NCBI RefSeq assembly: GCF_025642785.1
Contig: NZ_JANZKU010000019.1
Span: 23,961 to 87,960, forward strand
Source: Pseudomonas sp. RIT-PI-AD
Lineage (GTDB): Bacteria; Pseudomonadota; Gammaproteobacteria; Pseudomonadales; Pseudomonadaceae
Direction: 5' to 3'
Length of the DNA stretch: 64,000 nt
Shown one piece after another: positions 27,356 through 39,805 of this stretch. The notes under the pieces are model-generated. The model was not told the origin of the DNA. It did no database searches and was given only the letters and a program-made list of their open reading frames with translations. Both the position numbers and the translations under genes were made by a program. Each line of letters starts with the position of its first letter. Positions within the stretch are counted from its first letter, which is position 1.

Positions 27356-30300
27356 TCAGTCCACCCAGTGCCGGGCGTTGCGGAACATGCGCAGCCAGCC
27401 GCCGTCTTCCTGCCAGTCGTCCGGACGCCAGGAGTTCTGCACGGCGCGGAACACCCGCTCGGGGTGCGGCATCATGATGGTCACGCGGCCGTCGCGGCTG
27501 CACAGCCCGGTGATGCCCCGCGGCGAACCGTTGGGGTTGGCCGGGTAGGCCTCGGTGACCTTGCCGTGGTTGTCGACGAAACGCAGCGCCACGCAGCCGG
27601 ACAGGTCAGACTCCAGCAGGGCCTCCTCGCTTTCGAACTCGGCATGCCCCTCGCCGTGGGCGATGGCGATCGGCATGCGCGAACCGGCCATGCCGCGCAG
27701 GAAGATCGAAGCCGACTCCTGCACCTGGACCATCGCCACCCGCGCCTCGAACTGCTCCGAGCGGTTGCGCACGAAGTGCGGCCAGAACTCGGTCCCGGGG
27801 ATCAGCTCGTGCAGGTTGGACATCATCTGGCAACCGTTGCAGACGCCCAGGGCGAAGCTGTCCTTGCGCTCGAAGAACCCCTGGAAGGCATCGCGCGCGC
27901 GGCTGTTGAACAACGCCGACTTGGCCCAGCCCTCGCCGGCGCCGAGCACGTCGCCATAGGAGAAGCCGCCGCAGGCGACCAGCCCCTTGAAGTTCGCCAG
28001 GTCGACGCGACCGGCGAGGATGTCGCTCATGTGCACGTCGTGGGCGGCGAAGCCGGCGCGGTCGAAGGCCGCGGCCATTTCCACCTGGCCATTGACGCCC
28101 TGCTCGCGCAGCACCGCGATCTGCGGGCGCACGCCTTTCTTGATGTAGGGCGCGGCGATGTCCTGGTTCACGTCGAAGGACAGCTTGACCGACAGCCCGG
28201 GGTTCTCCTCGTCGAGCAGCGCGTCGAATTCCTGCTCGGCGCATTCCGCGTTGTCCCGCAGCCGCTGGATGCGATAGCTGGTCTCGCTCCACTGGCGTTG
28301 CAGGAGCCGCCGCTGCCCGGCGAACACCGGCTCGCCAGCGAAATCGACGACGACGTCCGAGCCGTTCAACGGCTGGCCGATCACCGCCACGCAGTCCTCC
28401 AGGCCCGCCGCGCTGAACTGTGCCAGCACGTCCGCGGTGATGTCCTGGCGCACCTGGATGACCGCGCCGAGCTCCTCGCTGAACAACACGCCCGCCAGTT
28501 CCTCGCGGCGGTCGGCCAGCGGATCGAGGACGAGGTTCACCCCGCAATGCCCGGCGAAGGCCATTTCCAGCACGCTGGTGATCAGGCCGCCGTCGGAACG
28601 GTCGTGGTAGGCCAGCAGGTGGCCGTCGACGTTGAGGCCCTGGATCACCGCGAAGAAGGCCTTCAGGTCCTCGGCGTCGTCCACGTCCGGCGCTTGGCGC
28701 CCGAGGCGGCCATGGGTCTGCGCCAGGATCGAGCCACCCAGGCGGTTCTGGCCGCGCCCGAGGTCGATCAGGATCAGGTCGGTCTCGCCCCTGTCCAGGC
28801 GCAGTTGCGGGGTCAGGGTGCGGCGGATGTCGCTCACCGGGGCGAAACCGGTGACGATCAGCGACAGCGGCGAGGTGACGCTCTTGTCGACGCCCTCGTC
28901 CTGCCAGCGGGTCTTCATCGACATCGAGTCCTTGCCGACCGGGATGGCGATGCCCAGGGCCGGGCACAGCTCCATGCCGACCGCCCTGACCGTGTCGTAG
29001 AGCCGCGCGTCTTCGCCCGGATGGCCGGCGGCGGCCATCCAGTTGGCCGACAGCTTGATGTCGGAAATCCTCTCGATGTGCGCGGCGGCGAGGTTGGTCA
29101 GCGTCTCGCCGATCGCCATGCGCCCGGAGGCGGCGGCGTCCAGCAGGGCCAGGGGCGTGCGTTCGCCCATGGCCATGGCTTCGCCGGTATGGACGTCGAA
29201 GCTGGTGGCGGTCACCGCGCAGTCGGCCACCGGCACCTGCCAGGGGCCGACCATCTGGTCGCGGGCCACCAGCCCGGTGATGGTGCGGTCGCCGATGGTG
29301 ATCAAGAAGCTCTTGCTGGCCACCGCCGGGTGGCGCAGGACACGCCCGAGGGCTTCTTCCAGGTCCAGGCCGCTGGCGTCGAAGTCGTCGCCCAGCGCCG
29401 CCTCGCGGCTGGCGCTGCGGTGCATGCGCGGCGCCTTGCCGAGCAGCACCTCGAGGGGCATGTCCACCGCATGGTTGTCGAAGTGGCTGTCGGCCACGGT
29501 CAGGCGGCGTTCCGCGGTGGCCTCGCCGACCACCGCGAAGGGGCAGCGCTCGCGCTCGCAGATGGCCTTGAAGCGCTCGAAGTCCTCGGCGTCCACGGAG
29601 AGCACGTAGCGCTCCTGGGACTCGTTGCACCAGATTTCCAGCGGGCTCATGCCGGGTTCGTCGTTGGGGATCGCGCGCAGGTCGAAGCGACCGCCGCGGC
29701 CGGCGTCGTTGACCAGTTCGGGGAAGGCGTTGGACAGGCCGCCGGCGCCGACGTCGTGGATGAAGGTGATGGGGTTGTCCGCGCCCAGCTGCCAGCAGCG
29801 GTCGATGACCTCCTGGCAACGCCGCTCCATTTCCGGGTTGTCGCGCTGCACCGAGGCGAAGTCCAGGTCGGCCGAGCTGGCGCCGGTGGCCATGGAGGAC
29901 GCCGCGCCCCCGCCGAGGCCGATGAGCATGGCCGGGCCGCCGAGCACGATCAGCTTGCCGCCGACCGAGATGTCGCCCTTCTGCACGTGCTCCTCGCGAA
30001 TGTTGCCCATGCCGCCGGCGAGCATGATCGGCTTGTGGTAGCCGCGCACTTCTTCACCGCGCGGGGTCTGCACCGCCTGCTCGAAGGTGCGGAAGTAACC
30101 GGTCAGGGCCGGACGGCCGAATTCGTTGTTGAACGCCGCGCCGCCCAGGGGCCCTTCGAGCATGATGTCCAGCGGCGTGACGATGCGCTCGGGCTTGCCG
30201 TAGGGCACTTCCCAGGGTTGTTCGAAGCCGGGGATGTTGAGGTTGGACACGGTGAAGCCGGTCAGCCCCGCCTTGGGCTTGGCGCCGCGGCCGGTGGCGC

Positions 30301-31252
30301 CCTCGTCGCGAATCTCGCCACCGGAGCCGGTGGAGGCGCCGGGGAAGGGCGCGATGGCGGTCGGGTGGTTGTGGGTCTCCACCTTCATCAGGATGTGCAC
30401 CGGCTCCTGGGTCGCCCCGTAGCGGCGCGACTCCGGGTCCGGGTAGAAGCGGCCGGCGCGGTGGCCGACGATCACCGCGGCGTTGTCTTTGTAGGCGGAC
30501 AGCACGCCTTCGCGGTGCAGCTCATGGGTGTTCTTGATCATGCCGAACAGGGATTTCTCCTGGCTCTCGCCATCGATGTCCCAGCTGGCGTTGAAGATCT
30601 TGTGCCGGCAATGCTCGGAGTTGGCCTGGGCGAACATCATCAGTTCGATGTCGTGGGGGTTGCGCCCCAGCTCGCCGAAGCTCTTCACCAGGTAGTCGAT
30701 CTCGTCGTCGGCCAGGGCCAGGCCGAGCTCGACGTTGGCCTTCTCCAAGGCCGCGCGGCCACCGCCGAGCACGTCCACCGCGGTCAGCGGACGCGGCTTG
30801 GCGTGGCTGAACAGTTCGGCGGCGTCTTCCAGGCGCGGCAGGATCAGTTGGGTCATGCGGTCGTGCAGCGCGGCGGCCACGGCCTGGGCGTCGGCGTCGC
30901 TCAATTCGCCGGCGACGTAGTAGGCGATGCCGCGCTCGAGGCGCTGGATCTTCGCCAGCCCGCAATTGCGGGCGATGTCGCTGGCCTTGCTCGACCAGGG
31001 CGAAATGGTGCCGAAGCGCGGCACTGCCAGGAACAGGCGGCCGCTGGGCTCCTGCACCGGCACGCTGGGACCGTACCTCAGCAGCCGTGCCAATACCTGC
31101 GTTTCATCGTCGCCGAGCACGCCGGCGACCTCGGCGAAATGCGCGAATTCGGCGTACAGCCCGGTCACGGCGGGGACCTTGGCGGTCAGTTGCTCGAGCA
31201 GTTTGCCGTGGCGAAAAGCGGAAAGGGCGGGAGCGCCGCGCAGGATAAGCAT
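27356..31252 (-). CDS. purL: Phosphoribosylformylglycinamidine synthase PurL
   Basis: Fourth step of purine synthesis: converts FGAR to FGAM using glutamine and ATP. At 1298 residues it is the long, single-chain proteobacterial form, with an N-terminal domain, two AIRS-type ATP-binding halves ([19 protein letters not shown] near residue 300; [14 protein letters not shown] near 500) and a C-terminal class I glutaminase with Cys in [12 protein letters not shown] and His in AHGEGHAEF. The start is the ATG at 31252 ([14 protein letters not shown]); the longer frame to 31399 is not real. Confidence 0.97.
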   Translation of the reverse strand: MLILRGAPALSAFRHGKLLEQLTAKVPAVTGLYAEFAHFAEVAGVLGDDETQVLARLLRYGPSVPVQEPSGRLFLAVPRFGTISPWSSKASDIARNCGLAKIQRLERGIAYYVAGELSDADAQAVAAALHDRMTQLILPRLEDAAELFSHAKPRPLTAVDVLGGGRAALEKANVELGLALADDEIDYLVKSFGELGRNPHDIELMMFAQANSEHCRHKIFNASWDIDGESQEKSLFGMIKNTHELHREGVLSAYKDNAAVIVGHRAGRFYPDPESRRYGATQEPVHILMKVETHNHPTAIAPFPGASTGSGGEIRDEGATGRGAKPKAGLTGFTVSNLNIPGFEQPWEVPYGKPERIVTPLDIMLEGPLGGAAFNNEFGRPALTGYFRTFEQAVQTPRGEEVRGYHKPIMLAGGMGNIREEHVQKGDISVGGKLIVLGGPAMLIGLGGGAASSMATGASSADLDFASVQRDNPEMERRCQEVIDRCWQLGADNPITFIHDVGAGGLSNAFPELVNDAGRGGRFDLRAIPNDEPGMSPLEIWCNESQERYVLSVDAEDFERFKAICERERCPFAVVGEATAERRLTVADSHFDNHAVDMPLEVLLGKAPRMHRSASREAALGDDFDASGLDLEEALGRVLRHPAVASKSFLITIGDRTITGLVARDQMVGPWQVPVADCAVTATSFDVHTGEAMAMGERTPLALLDAAASGRMAIGETLTNLAAAHIERISDIKLSANWMAAAGHPGEDARLYDTVRAVGMELCPALGIAIPVGKDSMSMKTRWQDEGVDKSVTSPLSLIVTGFAPVSDIRRTLTPQLRLDRGETDLILIDLGRGQNRLGGSILAQTHGRLGRQAPDVDDAEDLKAFFAVIQGLNVDGHLLAYHDRSDGGLITSVLEMAFAGHCGVNLVLDPLADRREELAGVLFSEELGAVIQVRQDITADVLAQFSAAGLEDCVAVIGQPLNGSDVVVDFAGEPVFAGQRRLLQRQWSETSYRIQRLRDNAECAEQEFDALLDEENPGLSVKLSFDVNQDIAAPYIKKGVRPQIAVLREQGVNGQVEMAAAFDRAGFAAHDVHMSDILAGRVDLANFKGLVACGGFSYGDVLGAGEGWAKSALFNSRARDAFQGFFERKDSFALGVCNGCQMMSNLHELIPGTEFWPHFVRNRSEQFEARVAMVQVQESASIFLRGMAGSRMPIAIAHGEGHAEFESEEALLESDLSGCVALRFVDNHGKVTEAYPANPNGSPRGITGLCSRDGRVTIMMPHPERVFRAVQNSWRPDDWQEDGGWLRMFRNARHWVD

Positions 31253-31311
31253 CGGGGAACAGCCTCGGAGGGGGAGCGTTGAGGCCGTGCATTCTAGCCT
31301 ATCGGGACTGA

Positions 31312-32922
<1,611 letters not shown>

Positions 32923-33038
32923 CCGTAGGCCGCCGCGCGCGCCTTCCGCGGCGAAAGCGCCTATGGAACTCCGACGGCCGAACCCGATACTATCGCGCGC
33001 CGCAGCGCCCACTTCCGTTGTGCCACCGAGGTTGTCCC

Positions 33039-33386
33039 TTGTCGCCCCTTTATATCTTCGCCACGCTGCTGTGCGTGACCGGCATCGCCTCCGGGCAAAT
33101 CCTGTTCAAGCAGGCCGCGATGAACATCCAGACGGCGACCGACTGGCAAGCCTGGGTGTTCAACGGCGCGCTGATCGCCGCGCTCTGCCTCTATGGCTTC
33201 ACCACGCTGTTCTGGATCTGGATCCTGCGCCACGTGCCGCTGTACCTGGCCTACCCCTTCATGGGCCTGGCCTTCCTGATCGTGCCGGTACTCGAACACT
33301 TCTTCTTCGGCTCGCCCCTGCACCTGAAAACCTTCCTGGGAGGCGGGCTCATCCTGCTCGGCGTCGTGCTCGCGGCCTCCACATGA
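33039..33386 (+). CDS. Small four-helix EamA/SMR-type transporter, putative lipid-sugar flippase
   Basis: A 115-residue membrane protein with four hydrophobic helices (YIFATLLCVTGIASGQILF, GALIAALCLYGFTTLFWIW, AYPFMGLAFLIVPVLEHFFF, LGGGLILLGVVLAAS). It resembles ArnE/ArnF and small EamA proteins that flip undecaprenyl-phosphate sugars. I chose the TTG at 33039 because GAGG lies seven bases upstream and the first helix begins at once. Its stop overlaps the next start (ATGA), so it is co-translated with the GT2 gene. Confidence 0.82.
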   Translation: MSPLYIFATLLCVTGIASGQILFKQAAMNIQTATDWQAWVFNGALIAALCLYGFTTLFWIWILRHVPLYLAYPFMGLAFLIVPVLEHFFFGSPLHLKTFLGGGLILLGVVLAAST

Positions 33387-34369
33387 ACGGGACAACCATG
33401 AAAGTCGCCATCGCCATCCCCTGTTACAAAGTTCGCGCCCATATCCTCCAAGTGCTGGCCGCCATGCCGAGCATGGTGACCAAGGTCTACGTGATCGACG
33501 ACTGCTGCCCCGACGGCAGCGGCACCTTCGTCGAGGAAAACTGCCAGGACCCGCGCGTCCAGGTGTTGCGCAACCCGGTCAACCTGGGGGTGGGCGGCGC
33601 CGTCATCACCGGCTACCGGCAGGCGATCGCCGATGGCATGGACATCGTGGTGAAGGTCGACGGCGACGGGCAGATGGACCCGCGCCTGATCCCCTATTTC
33701 GTCCGTCCGATCCAGCGCGGGCGCGCCGACTACACCAAGGGCAACCGTTTCTACCGGCACGAGTCGCTGCGCGACATGCCCAAGGTGCGCCTGATCGGCA
33801 ATGCCATGCTTTCCTTCCTGTCCAAGCTGAGCTGCGGCTACTGGAACATGATGGACCCCACCAACGGCTACACCGCGATCCATACCCATGTGTTGCAGGA
33901 ACTGCCGCTGGAGAAGCTGGAAACCCGCTATTTCTTCGAGACCGACATGCTGTTCCGCCTGAATACCGTGCGCGCGGTGGTGAAGGACATCCCGATGGAC
34001 GCCATCTATGCCGACGAGACCTCGGGCTTGGACGTGCGCAAGGTGCTGCCCGAATTCGCCCGCAAGCACCTGTCGCGGCTGCTCCGCCGCTACGTCTACA
34101 ACTACTGGCTGCGCGACTTCAACATCGGCTCGCTGTACAGCCTGCTGGGCACCCTGTTCGTGCTCGGCGGGACCCTGTTCGGCCTCAGCGAATGGCTGAG
34201 CAGCGACCTGCACGGGGTACCCGCCACCAGCGGAACCGTGATGCTGGCGGGGCTGCCGATCCTGATCGGCACGCAATTGCTGATCGCCTTCCTGCACCAC
34301 GACATCAGCAGCACGCCGCAGGAACCCCTGCACCCTCAACTGACCCCGCACTCGATACCGATCGAATGA
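33383..34369 (+). CDS. GT2 polyprenyl-phosphate glycosyltransferase (DPM1/GtrB-like)
   Basis: Likely charges undecaprenyl phosphate with a sugar on the cytoplasmic face. The 328-residue protein has a GT-A domain with AIAIPCYK, VYVIDDCCPDGS, the DxD-like VKVDGDGQMD and YTKGNRFY, then two C-terminal membrane helices (about 255-275 and 290-310), as in GtrB/DPM1 relatives. The start at 33383 overlaps the preceding stop; the alternative ATG at 33398 lacks a better ribosome site. The next start also overlaps (ATGA at 34366). Confidence 0.88.
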   Translation: MNGTTMKVAIAIPCYKVRAHILQVLAAMPSMVTKVYVIDDCCPDGSGTFVEENCQDPRVQVLRNPVNLGVGGAVITGYRQAIADGMDIVVKVDGDGQMDPRLIPYFVRPIQRGRADYTKGNRFYRHESLRDMPKVRLIGNAMLSFLSKLSCGYWNMMDPTNGYTAIHTHVLQELPLEKLETRYFFETDMLFRLNTVRAVVKDIPMDAIYADETSGLDVRKVLPEFARKHLSRLLRRYVYNYWLRDFNIGSLYSLLGTLFVLGGTLFGLSEWLSSDLHGVPATSGTVMLAGLPILIGTQLLIAFLHHDISSTPQEPLHPQLTPHSIPIE

Positions 34370-36126
34370 GCATTCGCCTCGCCTCCCTCCGGGAACCCCG
34401 ATACCTCGCGCTTCTGTTCGGCCTGTGGGCACCGCTGCTGGTCCAGCAGCTGTGGTACAGGCTATCGCCGTTCGCCACGCTGCAGGCCTTCGATACGCGG
34501 GTCACCTACCTGCCCCTGGCGCGGCGTTTTCTGGAGGATGCCCCGGCGCTGTTCGCCGATCCGGCGCACCTGATCGTCGCGCCGGGTTCCTTCATCTACC
34601 TGGCGCTGTTCGGCGCGGACAACGATTTCGCGGTGCAGGCCAACCTGGTGCTCTCTGGCCTGATCCTGCTGCTGGCGTTCGACAGCCTGCGGCGCACCGC
34701 CGGCTTCGCCGCCGGAGCCGCGGTCGCCTGGCTGATCGCCGTGGCGCCGCTGCTCCCGGAAGTGCTGGTGCCGGCCCTGAGCGAGCCGCCGCAGCTGTTC
34801 TTCGTCAGCCTCTGGCTATGGTGCTCGGCGATCCTCGTCGGCACGCCGGAAAAACGCTGGCCGGTCGTCCTGGGCGGCATCGCCCTGCTCTGTTCCATCC
34901 TGGTTCGCGCCACCTACGTCTATTGGATCCTCGCCGCCCTGGGCGCCTGCGCTCTGCTGATCGGCAAAGGCTCGCCGACGGTCAGGCGCAGCGCCCGCGG
35001 GCTGCTGGTCCTGCATCTGATCGCCGGTGCCGGCGCGTTCGCCTACATCGCCTACAACAAGGTCGAGTTCGACCTGCCGATGGTGGCCACCGGCAGCGGA
35101 GCCGCGCTGTACTTCGGCAGCAACCCGGCGGTCGCGGGCTACGAGCCGCCCTACTACGGCCTGCTGCACGATCACACGCTGGTGGTCGACGACTTCCCCC
35201 ACCTGTCGCTCGAGGGCGAGCGGCGCCTGGGGAAAGTCGCCAAGGCCGTGCTGGCCGATCTGCCCGCCCCGGCCCTCGCCGAACTGCTGACGCAGAAGGC
35301 CGGCGCCACCCTGTTCTTCAGCCAGGCCACGCTGAGCCGGCATTTCTTCAACGAGCGGGCCTGGCGGGTGCTGCTCCTCAGCCTCGCCTGCTTCGGTCTG
35401 TGGAGCCACCGCCAGCGGCTGTTCGCCTGGCTGCTCGCGTGCGTGGTGGCCTACCAGCTGGCGATCCTCCTGCTGGTGATGCACAGCGCCCGTTACTCCG
35501 TCGGCGCGCTGGAGCTGCCCCTGACCCTGATGGCCGGCCTCGGCCTCGGCGCGCTCTGGCATGCGCCCCGACGCCTGCCCAGCCTGGCCGGTTTGGCCGG
35601 GGTGGCGCTGGTGGGCATGGCGCTGGGCTACCTGCACCAGCGCTACAGCCGGCCCTTGATGCCGGACCTGAGCCATGTCCATCACCAGCGCGTGGCCCGC
35701 GCCGACCCCGGCGCGCTGCGCTTCGAAGGTATCGAGGGCAATCCTTTCAGCGCACAGGGCGGGCGGGTGACGGCGAAGGACGCCGCCATCGTCTGGCCGG
35801 GCATCGGCTTCAAGGTCTTGGGCGGTTTCCCGGTGGTGCGTTTCGACGCCCGGGACTTTTCCCCGTCCTGCGACTACCTCCAGCTGGACTACTTCAGGCC
35901 GGACGGCGAGATGCGCAGCAGCCGCTTGCGCCTCAACCACATGAGCCCACCCCAGACCCTGAGCATGGGCACCTTGCGGGTCGATGCGCTCGAACCCATG
36001 GGCGGCACGATGAAGGTCAGGTTCAGGTGTCCCAAAGGCACGCTGCTGAAAGTGGACAACCTGGAAATCCACGCCGTCACCAACGCCCAGTACTACCGGG
36101 AAAAGGCCGGGCTCCCCCCACGCTGA
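34366..36126 (+). CDS. GT-C type membrane glycosyltransferase-like protein
   Basis: A 586-residue protein with about ten to twelve membrane helices in the first 450 residues and a soluble C-terminal domain of about 130 residues, the layout of GT-C enzymes that use polyprenyl-phosphate sugars in the periplasm. Early Asp residues in LQAFDTRVTYLPLARRF could be the catalytic acid, by analogy. The acceptor is unknown; lipopolysaccharide O-antigen or another surface glycan is the obvious candidate. Last of a tightly overlapping trio with the flippase and GT2. Confidence 0.8.
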   Translation: MSIRLASLREPRYLALLFGLWAPLLVQQLWYRLSPFATLQAFDTRVTYLPLARRFLEDAPALFADPAHLIVAPGSFIYLALFGADNDFAVQANLVLSGLILLLAFDSLRRTAGFAAGAAVAWLIAVAPLLPEVLVPALSEPPQLFFVSLWLWCSAILVGTPEKRWPVVLGGIALLCSILVRATYVYWILAALGACALLIGKGSPTVRRSARGLLVLHLIAGAGAFAYIAYNKVEFDLPMVATGSGAALYFGSNPAVAGYEPPYYGLLHDHTLVVDDFPHLSLEGERRLGKVAKAVLADLPAPALAELLTQKAGATLFFSQATLSRHFFNERAWRVLLLSLACFGLWSHRQRLFAWLLACVVAYQLAILLLVMHSARYSVGALELPLTLMAGLGLGALWHAPRRLPSLAGLAGVALVGMALGYLHQRYSRPLMPDLSHVHHQRVARADPGALRFEGIEGNPFSAQGGRVTAKDAAIVWPGIGFKVLGGFPVVRFDARDFSPSCDYLQLDYFRPDGEMRSSRLRLNHMSPPQTLSMGTLRVDALEPMGGTMKVRFRCPKGTLLKVDNLEIHAVTNAQYYREKAGLPPR

Positions 36127-36145
36127 CCCGTGCCGGCGGGGGCGC

Positions 36146-36646
36146 TCACTCGCCCGCCTGGCGGCGCGTCCTGAAGAATTCGCGGAGCATCTCGCCGCTC
36201 TCCTCGGCCAGCACGCCGCCTTCCACCAGCACCTGGTGGTTGAGGAAGTCCTGGCTGAAGAACTGCCCCCGGCTGATCGCCACGCCGGCCCGTGGCTCGG
36301 TGGCGCCATACACCACCCGGGCGATCCGCGAATGCACGATCAGCCCCGCGCACATGCTGCACGGCTCCAGGGTGACGTACAGGGTGCTGCCGGGCAGGCG
36401 GTAGTTGCGGGTGGCCGCGGCCGCCGCGCGCACCGTGACCATTTCCGCGTGGGCGCTGGGGTCGTGGGTCGAGATCGGGCAGTTGTAGCCGCGCCCGATC
36501 ACTTCGCCGTCCTGCACCAGCACCGCGCCCACCGGCACTTCGCCCAGGGCCATGCCGGCACGCGCCAGGGCCAGCGCCTCGCCCATGAAGTGCAGGTCCT
36601 GGCTACGGTCGATGATTCGCGGGCGGCGCGGCGGTCTCGGTTTCAC
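36146..36646 (-). CDS. tadA: tRNA-specific adenosine deaminase TadA
   Basis: Deaminates A34 to inosine in tRNA-Arg(ACG), letting one tRNA read three codons; essential in most bacteria. The zinc/proton-shuttle motif is HAEM (SAHAEMVTVRAA) with the second zinc motif LEPCSMCAG. Starting from the GTG at 36646 gives 166 residues and overlaps the stop of the upstream multicopper oxidase (GTGA), suggesting coupling; an internal ATG at 36586 would cut into the conserved N-terminus. Confidence 0.94.
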   Translation of the reverse strand: MKPRPPRRPRIIDRSQDLHFMGEALALARAGMALGEVPVGAVLVQDGEVIGRGYNCPISTHDPSAHAEMVTVRAAAAATRNYRLPGSTLYVTLEPCSMCAGLIVHSRIARVVYGATEPRAGVAISRGQFFSQDFLNHQVLVEGGVLAEESGEMLREFFRTRRQAGE

Positions 36647-38013
36647 TTGACCTCGATGGCGGCCATCAGGCCGGTTTCCATGTGATCGATCACGTGGCAA
36701 TGGAACATCCAGACGCCGGGGTTATCCGCCACCAGGGCCACCCGCGCGGTCTCGTTCTTGCCCAGCAGGTAGGTGTCGGTGAAGTACGGCACGATGCGTT
36801 TACGGTCCGAACTCAGCACCTTGAACGCCATGCCGTGCAAATGGATCGGGTGCTGGTACTGGGCCATGTTGCGCAGTTCGAAGATGTAGTGGCCGTTGCG
36901 CTTGAGGGTCGCGATGGGCCGGTCGGCGCAAGTCTTGTCCTTGATGTCCCAGGCGATGCCGTTGATCTGCCAGAAACTGTAGGCGCCGCCCCGCTCGACG
37001 TTGCTCGACAGCGCCGCGGTCCACTCGAAATTGAAGCGCAGGGTTTCCGCCTTCTGCAGATCCGGCTCGGGGATCGGGTTAGGCGGCAGCGCGGCCGGCC
37101 AGTCGCCGGGAGCCTGCTCGCTGGCCAGGCTCTTCAAGGTGGCCAGGCGCAGCGGCCCGTTGCGCAGGGACAGCTCGCTGCCGGCGGCGGGAACCTTCAG
37201 CGCGAGCTCGATGCGCATCCCCGGCCCCAGCCAATATTCCTTGCCCAGCGGGCGCGGCACGATGGGGTTGCCGTCCAGCGCGTAGATGCGCGCCTCGGCG
37301 CCGGGCAGGTTGAGTCGGTAGGTGACGGTATTGTCCAGGTTGAGCAGGCGCAGGCGCACCACCTGGCCGGCCGGCAGCTCGAGCACCGGCGCCGGCTTGC
37401 CGTTGAGGGTGGTGAGCCGCCCGCGTGTGCCTTCCCGGGCGGCCTCGCGGGGCACGCTGAAGGCGGTGAAGCGGCCCTCGCTGTCCACATGCCAGGTCTT
37501 CAGGCTCAGGGTGCGCTCGTGGAGGAAGCCGCTGGGTTCGCGCTCCTCGACGATCAGCGGGCCGACCAGGCCGCGCCCGAGCTGCTCGGAACTGCTGGTG
37601 TGGGGGTGGTACCAGAAGCTGCCGGCATCCGGGGTGAGGAAGCGGTAATCGAAATACTCGCCGGGCAGCACCGGCAACTGTGAGACGTAGGGCACCCCGT
37701 CCATCTCCAGGGGCAGGCGGATACCATGCCAGTGGATGGTGGTGGGCTCGTCCAGCCGGTTGATGAAGCGCACCCGCAGCCAGTCGCCCTGCCGGCAGCG
37801 CAGCTCCACGCCCGGCACCTGCCCGCCGTAGGCCCAGGCGGTGCTCGGGTGCCCAGGCACCAGCTCCACGTCGAGCGGCGCGGCGATCAGTTCGTAGTCA
37901 TGGGTAGCGGCGTTCTCCGGCCGGCCCAGCCAATAGCGGACGCCACCGGCGCCAAGGCCGACGACACCGAGTCCGGCCAGGCCGGTCAGGATTTGTCTGC
38001 GGGTGAAAGACAT
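36643..38013 (-). CDS. Tat-exported multicopper oxidase
   Basis: A 456-residue periplasmic oxidase with a twin-arginine signal (MSFTRRQILTGLAGLG) and all four copper motifs: TIHWHGIRL, FWYHPHTSS, HPIHLHGMAF and MFHCHVIDHMETG. The last carries the type 1 copper Cys flanked by His residues and a Met ligand. Such enzymes oxidise metals (Cu+, Fe2+, Mn2+) or phenols, reducing O2 to water. No methionine-rich loop of the CueO type is obvious. Upstream on the same strand are the ferric-iron genes hitA and hitB, 206 bases away; tadA follows by overlap. Confidence 0.9.
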   Translation of the reverse strand: MSFTRRQILTGLAGLGVVGLGAGGVRYWLGRPENAATHDYELIAAPLDVELVPGHPSTAWAYGGQVPGVELRCRQGDWLRVRFINRLDEPTTIHWHGIRLPLEMDGVPYVSQLPVLPGEYFDYRFLTPDAGSFWYHPHTSSSEQLGRGLVGPLIVEEREPSGFLHERTLSLKTWHVDSEGRFTAFSVPREAAREGTRGRLTTLNGKPAPVLELPAGQVVRLRLLNLDNTVTYRLNLPGAEARIYALDGNPIVPRPLGKEYWLGPGMRIELALKVPAAGSELSLRNGPLRLATLKSLASEQAPGDWPAALPPNPIPEPDLQKAETLRFNFEWTAALSSNVERGGAYSFWQINGIAWDIKDKTCADRPIATLKRNGHYIFELRNMAQYQHPIHLHGMAFKVLSSDRKRIVPYFTDTYLLGKNETARVALVADNPGVWMFHCHVIDHMETGLMAAIEVK

Positions 38014-38219
38014 GGGATCAGGTTCCTCGTCGGAAAGGCTTCGCGGGACCCATCAGGCGTTCGGTCCGTTCAGGTTCTGCAGACCTCGGTGCCCCTCTGG
38101 CGGGGGCCAGCTCGTCGACCCGCGCGCGGGACGGGTCGATCGGACGCCGCGCATTCTGGCACAGCGGGCGGTGCCTTTGGCAGCGGCGCCCTGCGACACG
38201 GCGCCACCGCCGGCATCGC

Positions 38220-39803
38220 TCAGGCCCCCTGCTGACGCAGATAGGCGCGGGTGGTGAGCAGGTAGACCGGTAAACCGGACACCAGCACCAGCAAGGCCGC
38301 ATAGGGCGCCGCAGCGGCGTACTCCAGGTTCGCGGTGTGCGACCACACCGCCGTCGCCAGGGTGTCCAGGCCGGTGGGGCCGAGGATCAGGGTGGCCGTC
38401 AGCTCCTTCATGCAATCGAGGAACACCAGCACGAAGCCCGCGCCTATGGCCGGGAAGATGATCGGCAGGGTCACCCTGAGGAAGGTCGACATCGGCGTGT
38501 GGCCCAGGGTGCGCGCGGCCTCCTCCAGTTGCGGTGAGGCTTTCTCCAGGGCCACGCGGATCGGCCCCTGGGCCATCGGCATGAACAGCAGCGCATAGGC
38601 GATCAGTAGCAGGCTGGCGGTCTGGTACAGCGCCGGCACGTAGCCCAGGGCGAAAAACACCAGGGACAAGGCGATCACCAGCCCCGGCAGGGCGTGCAGC
38701 AGGTAGGGCAGGCGGTCGGCCAGCCAGGCCAGGCGCCCGTGGTAGCGCACCACCACCAGGCACACCGGCAGCGCCAGCAGGCAACTGAGCAAGGCACCGC
38801 CGAAGGACAGCGACAGGGAAGAGCCGAGGGTTTCCAGGATGGTCATCAGCGGGAAGCTGGCGGAGCTGCCTTCGACGATCCAGAAGCCGAGCATGCTCAA
38901 CGGCGTACCGCAGCCGATCGCCACCAGCGCCACCAGCGCCAGTTGCGCCGGCACCGCCCAGGCTCCCAGGCGGACCGGCGCCGAGCGCCGCGCGGCGCCC
39001 TGGCCGGTGCGGGCGAAGCCACGGCCGCGCAGGCGGAACTCGCCCCAGAGCATCAGCATGCACAGCGCCAGCAGCAGCGCGGAGAGCATGGCCGCATTGG
39101 CGTTGCTGAACTCGAGTTCGAACTGTTGGTAGATCGCCGTGGTGAAGGTCTGGTAACGCATGATCGACGGCGCGCCGAACTCCACCAGCATGTGCACCGC
39201 CACCAGCAGGCTGGTGGCCATCAGCGCCGGGCGCAGCAGCGGCAGGGTCACCCGCCAGAAAATCTGCCGGCGGTTGTAGCCGAGCATTCGCGCCGACTCT
39301 TCCAGGGCCGGGTCGAGGTTGCGCAGGGTCGCGGCCACCGGCAGGTAGATCAGCGGGTACTTCGACAGGATCATCACCAGCACGGTGCCGCCCAGCCCTT
39401 CGAACATCGGGCTGATGGAAATCCAGGTGAAACCGCTGACGAACGAGGGAATGGCGAACGGCAGGCACAACAGCACGTTCCACTGGCGCCGCCCGCGCAG
39501 GTCGCTGCGCTCGACCAGCCAGGCCAGGGCCAGGCCGATGGTCGCGCACCCCAGGGTGACCAGCACCATCAGCTTCAGGGTGTTGGCCAGCAGGCCGAAG
39601 ACGAAGGGCCGCCAGAGCAATTGCCAGGCGACCAGCAGGCCGGTCTCGGACGCCCGGGCGACCACGTAGAACAGCGGCAACGCGGCGACCAGCACCAACG
39701 CCATCAAGGGAATCCGCAGCCAGAACGGCGGCGACTTGCGCCGCCTGCGTCCCGGGCTCGCCGACGGCGCCGGAAGCGCCTGGTCCACCACCTCGGAATG
39801 CAT
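38220..39803 (-). CDS. hitB: Ferric iron ABC transporter permease HitB/FbpB-type
   Basis: A 527-residue inner-membrane permease made of two fused copies of a six-helix unit. Each ends in an EAA loop that docks to the ATPase (ESARMLGYNRRQIFWRV at about 200 and EAARTLGHTPMSTFLRV at about 440). It moves Fe3+ delivered by HitA. No ATPase gene (hitC/fbpC) is present in the window. It starts two bases after the hitA stop. Confidence 0.92.
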   Translation of the reverse strand: MHSEVVDQALPAPSASPGRRRRKSPPFWLRIPLMALVLVAALPLFYVVARASETGLLVAWQLLWRPFVFGLLANTLKLMVLVTLGCATIGLALAWLVERSDLRGRRQWNVLLCLPFAIPSFVSGFTWISISPMFEGLGGTVLVMILSKYPLIYLPVAATLRNLDPALEESARMLGYNRRQIFWRVTLPLLRPALMATSLLVAVHMLVEFGAPSIMRYQTFTTAIYQQFELEFSNANAAMLSALLLALCMLMLWGEFRLRGRGFARTGQGAARRSAPVRLGAWAVPAQLALVALVAIGCGTPLSMLGFWIVEGSSASFPLMTILETLGSSLSLSFGGALLSCLLALPVCLVVVRYHGRLAWLADRLPYLLHALPGLVIALSLVFFALGYVPALYQTASLLLIAYALLFMPMAQGPIRVALEKASPQLEEAARTLGHTPMSTFLRVTLPIIFPAIGAGFVLVFLDCMKELTATLILGPTGLDTLATAVWSHTANLEYAAAAPYAALLVLVSGLPVYLLTTRAYLRQQGA

Positions 39804-39805
39804 GA

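Noticed and set aside
27368..31282. 1304-codon open frame antisense to purL
   Set aside because: purL accounts for the strand with full-length conserved motifs; the antisense frame is a third-position GC artefact.
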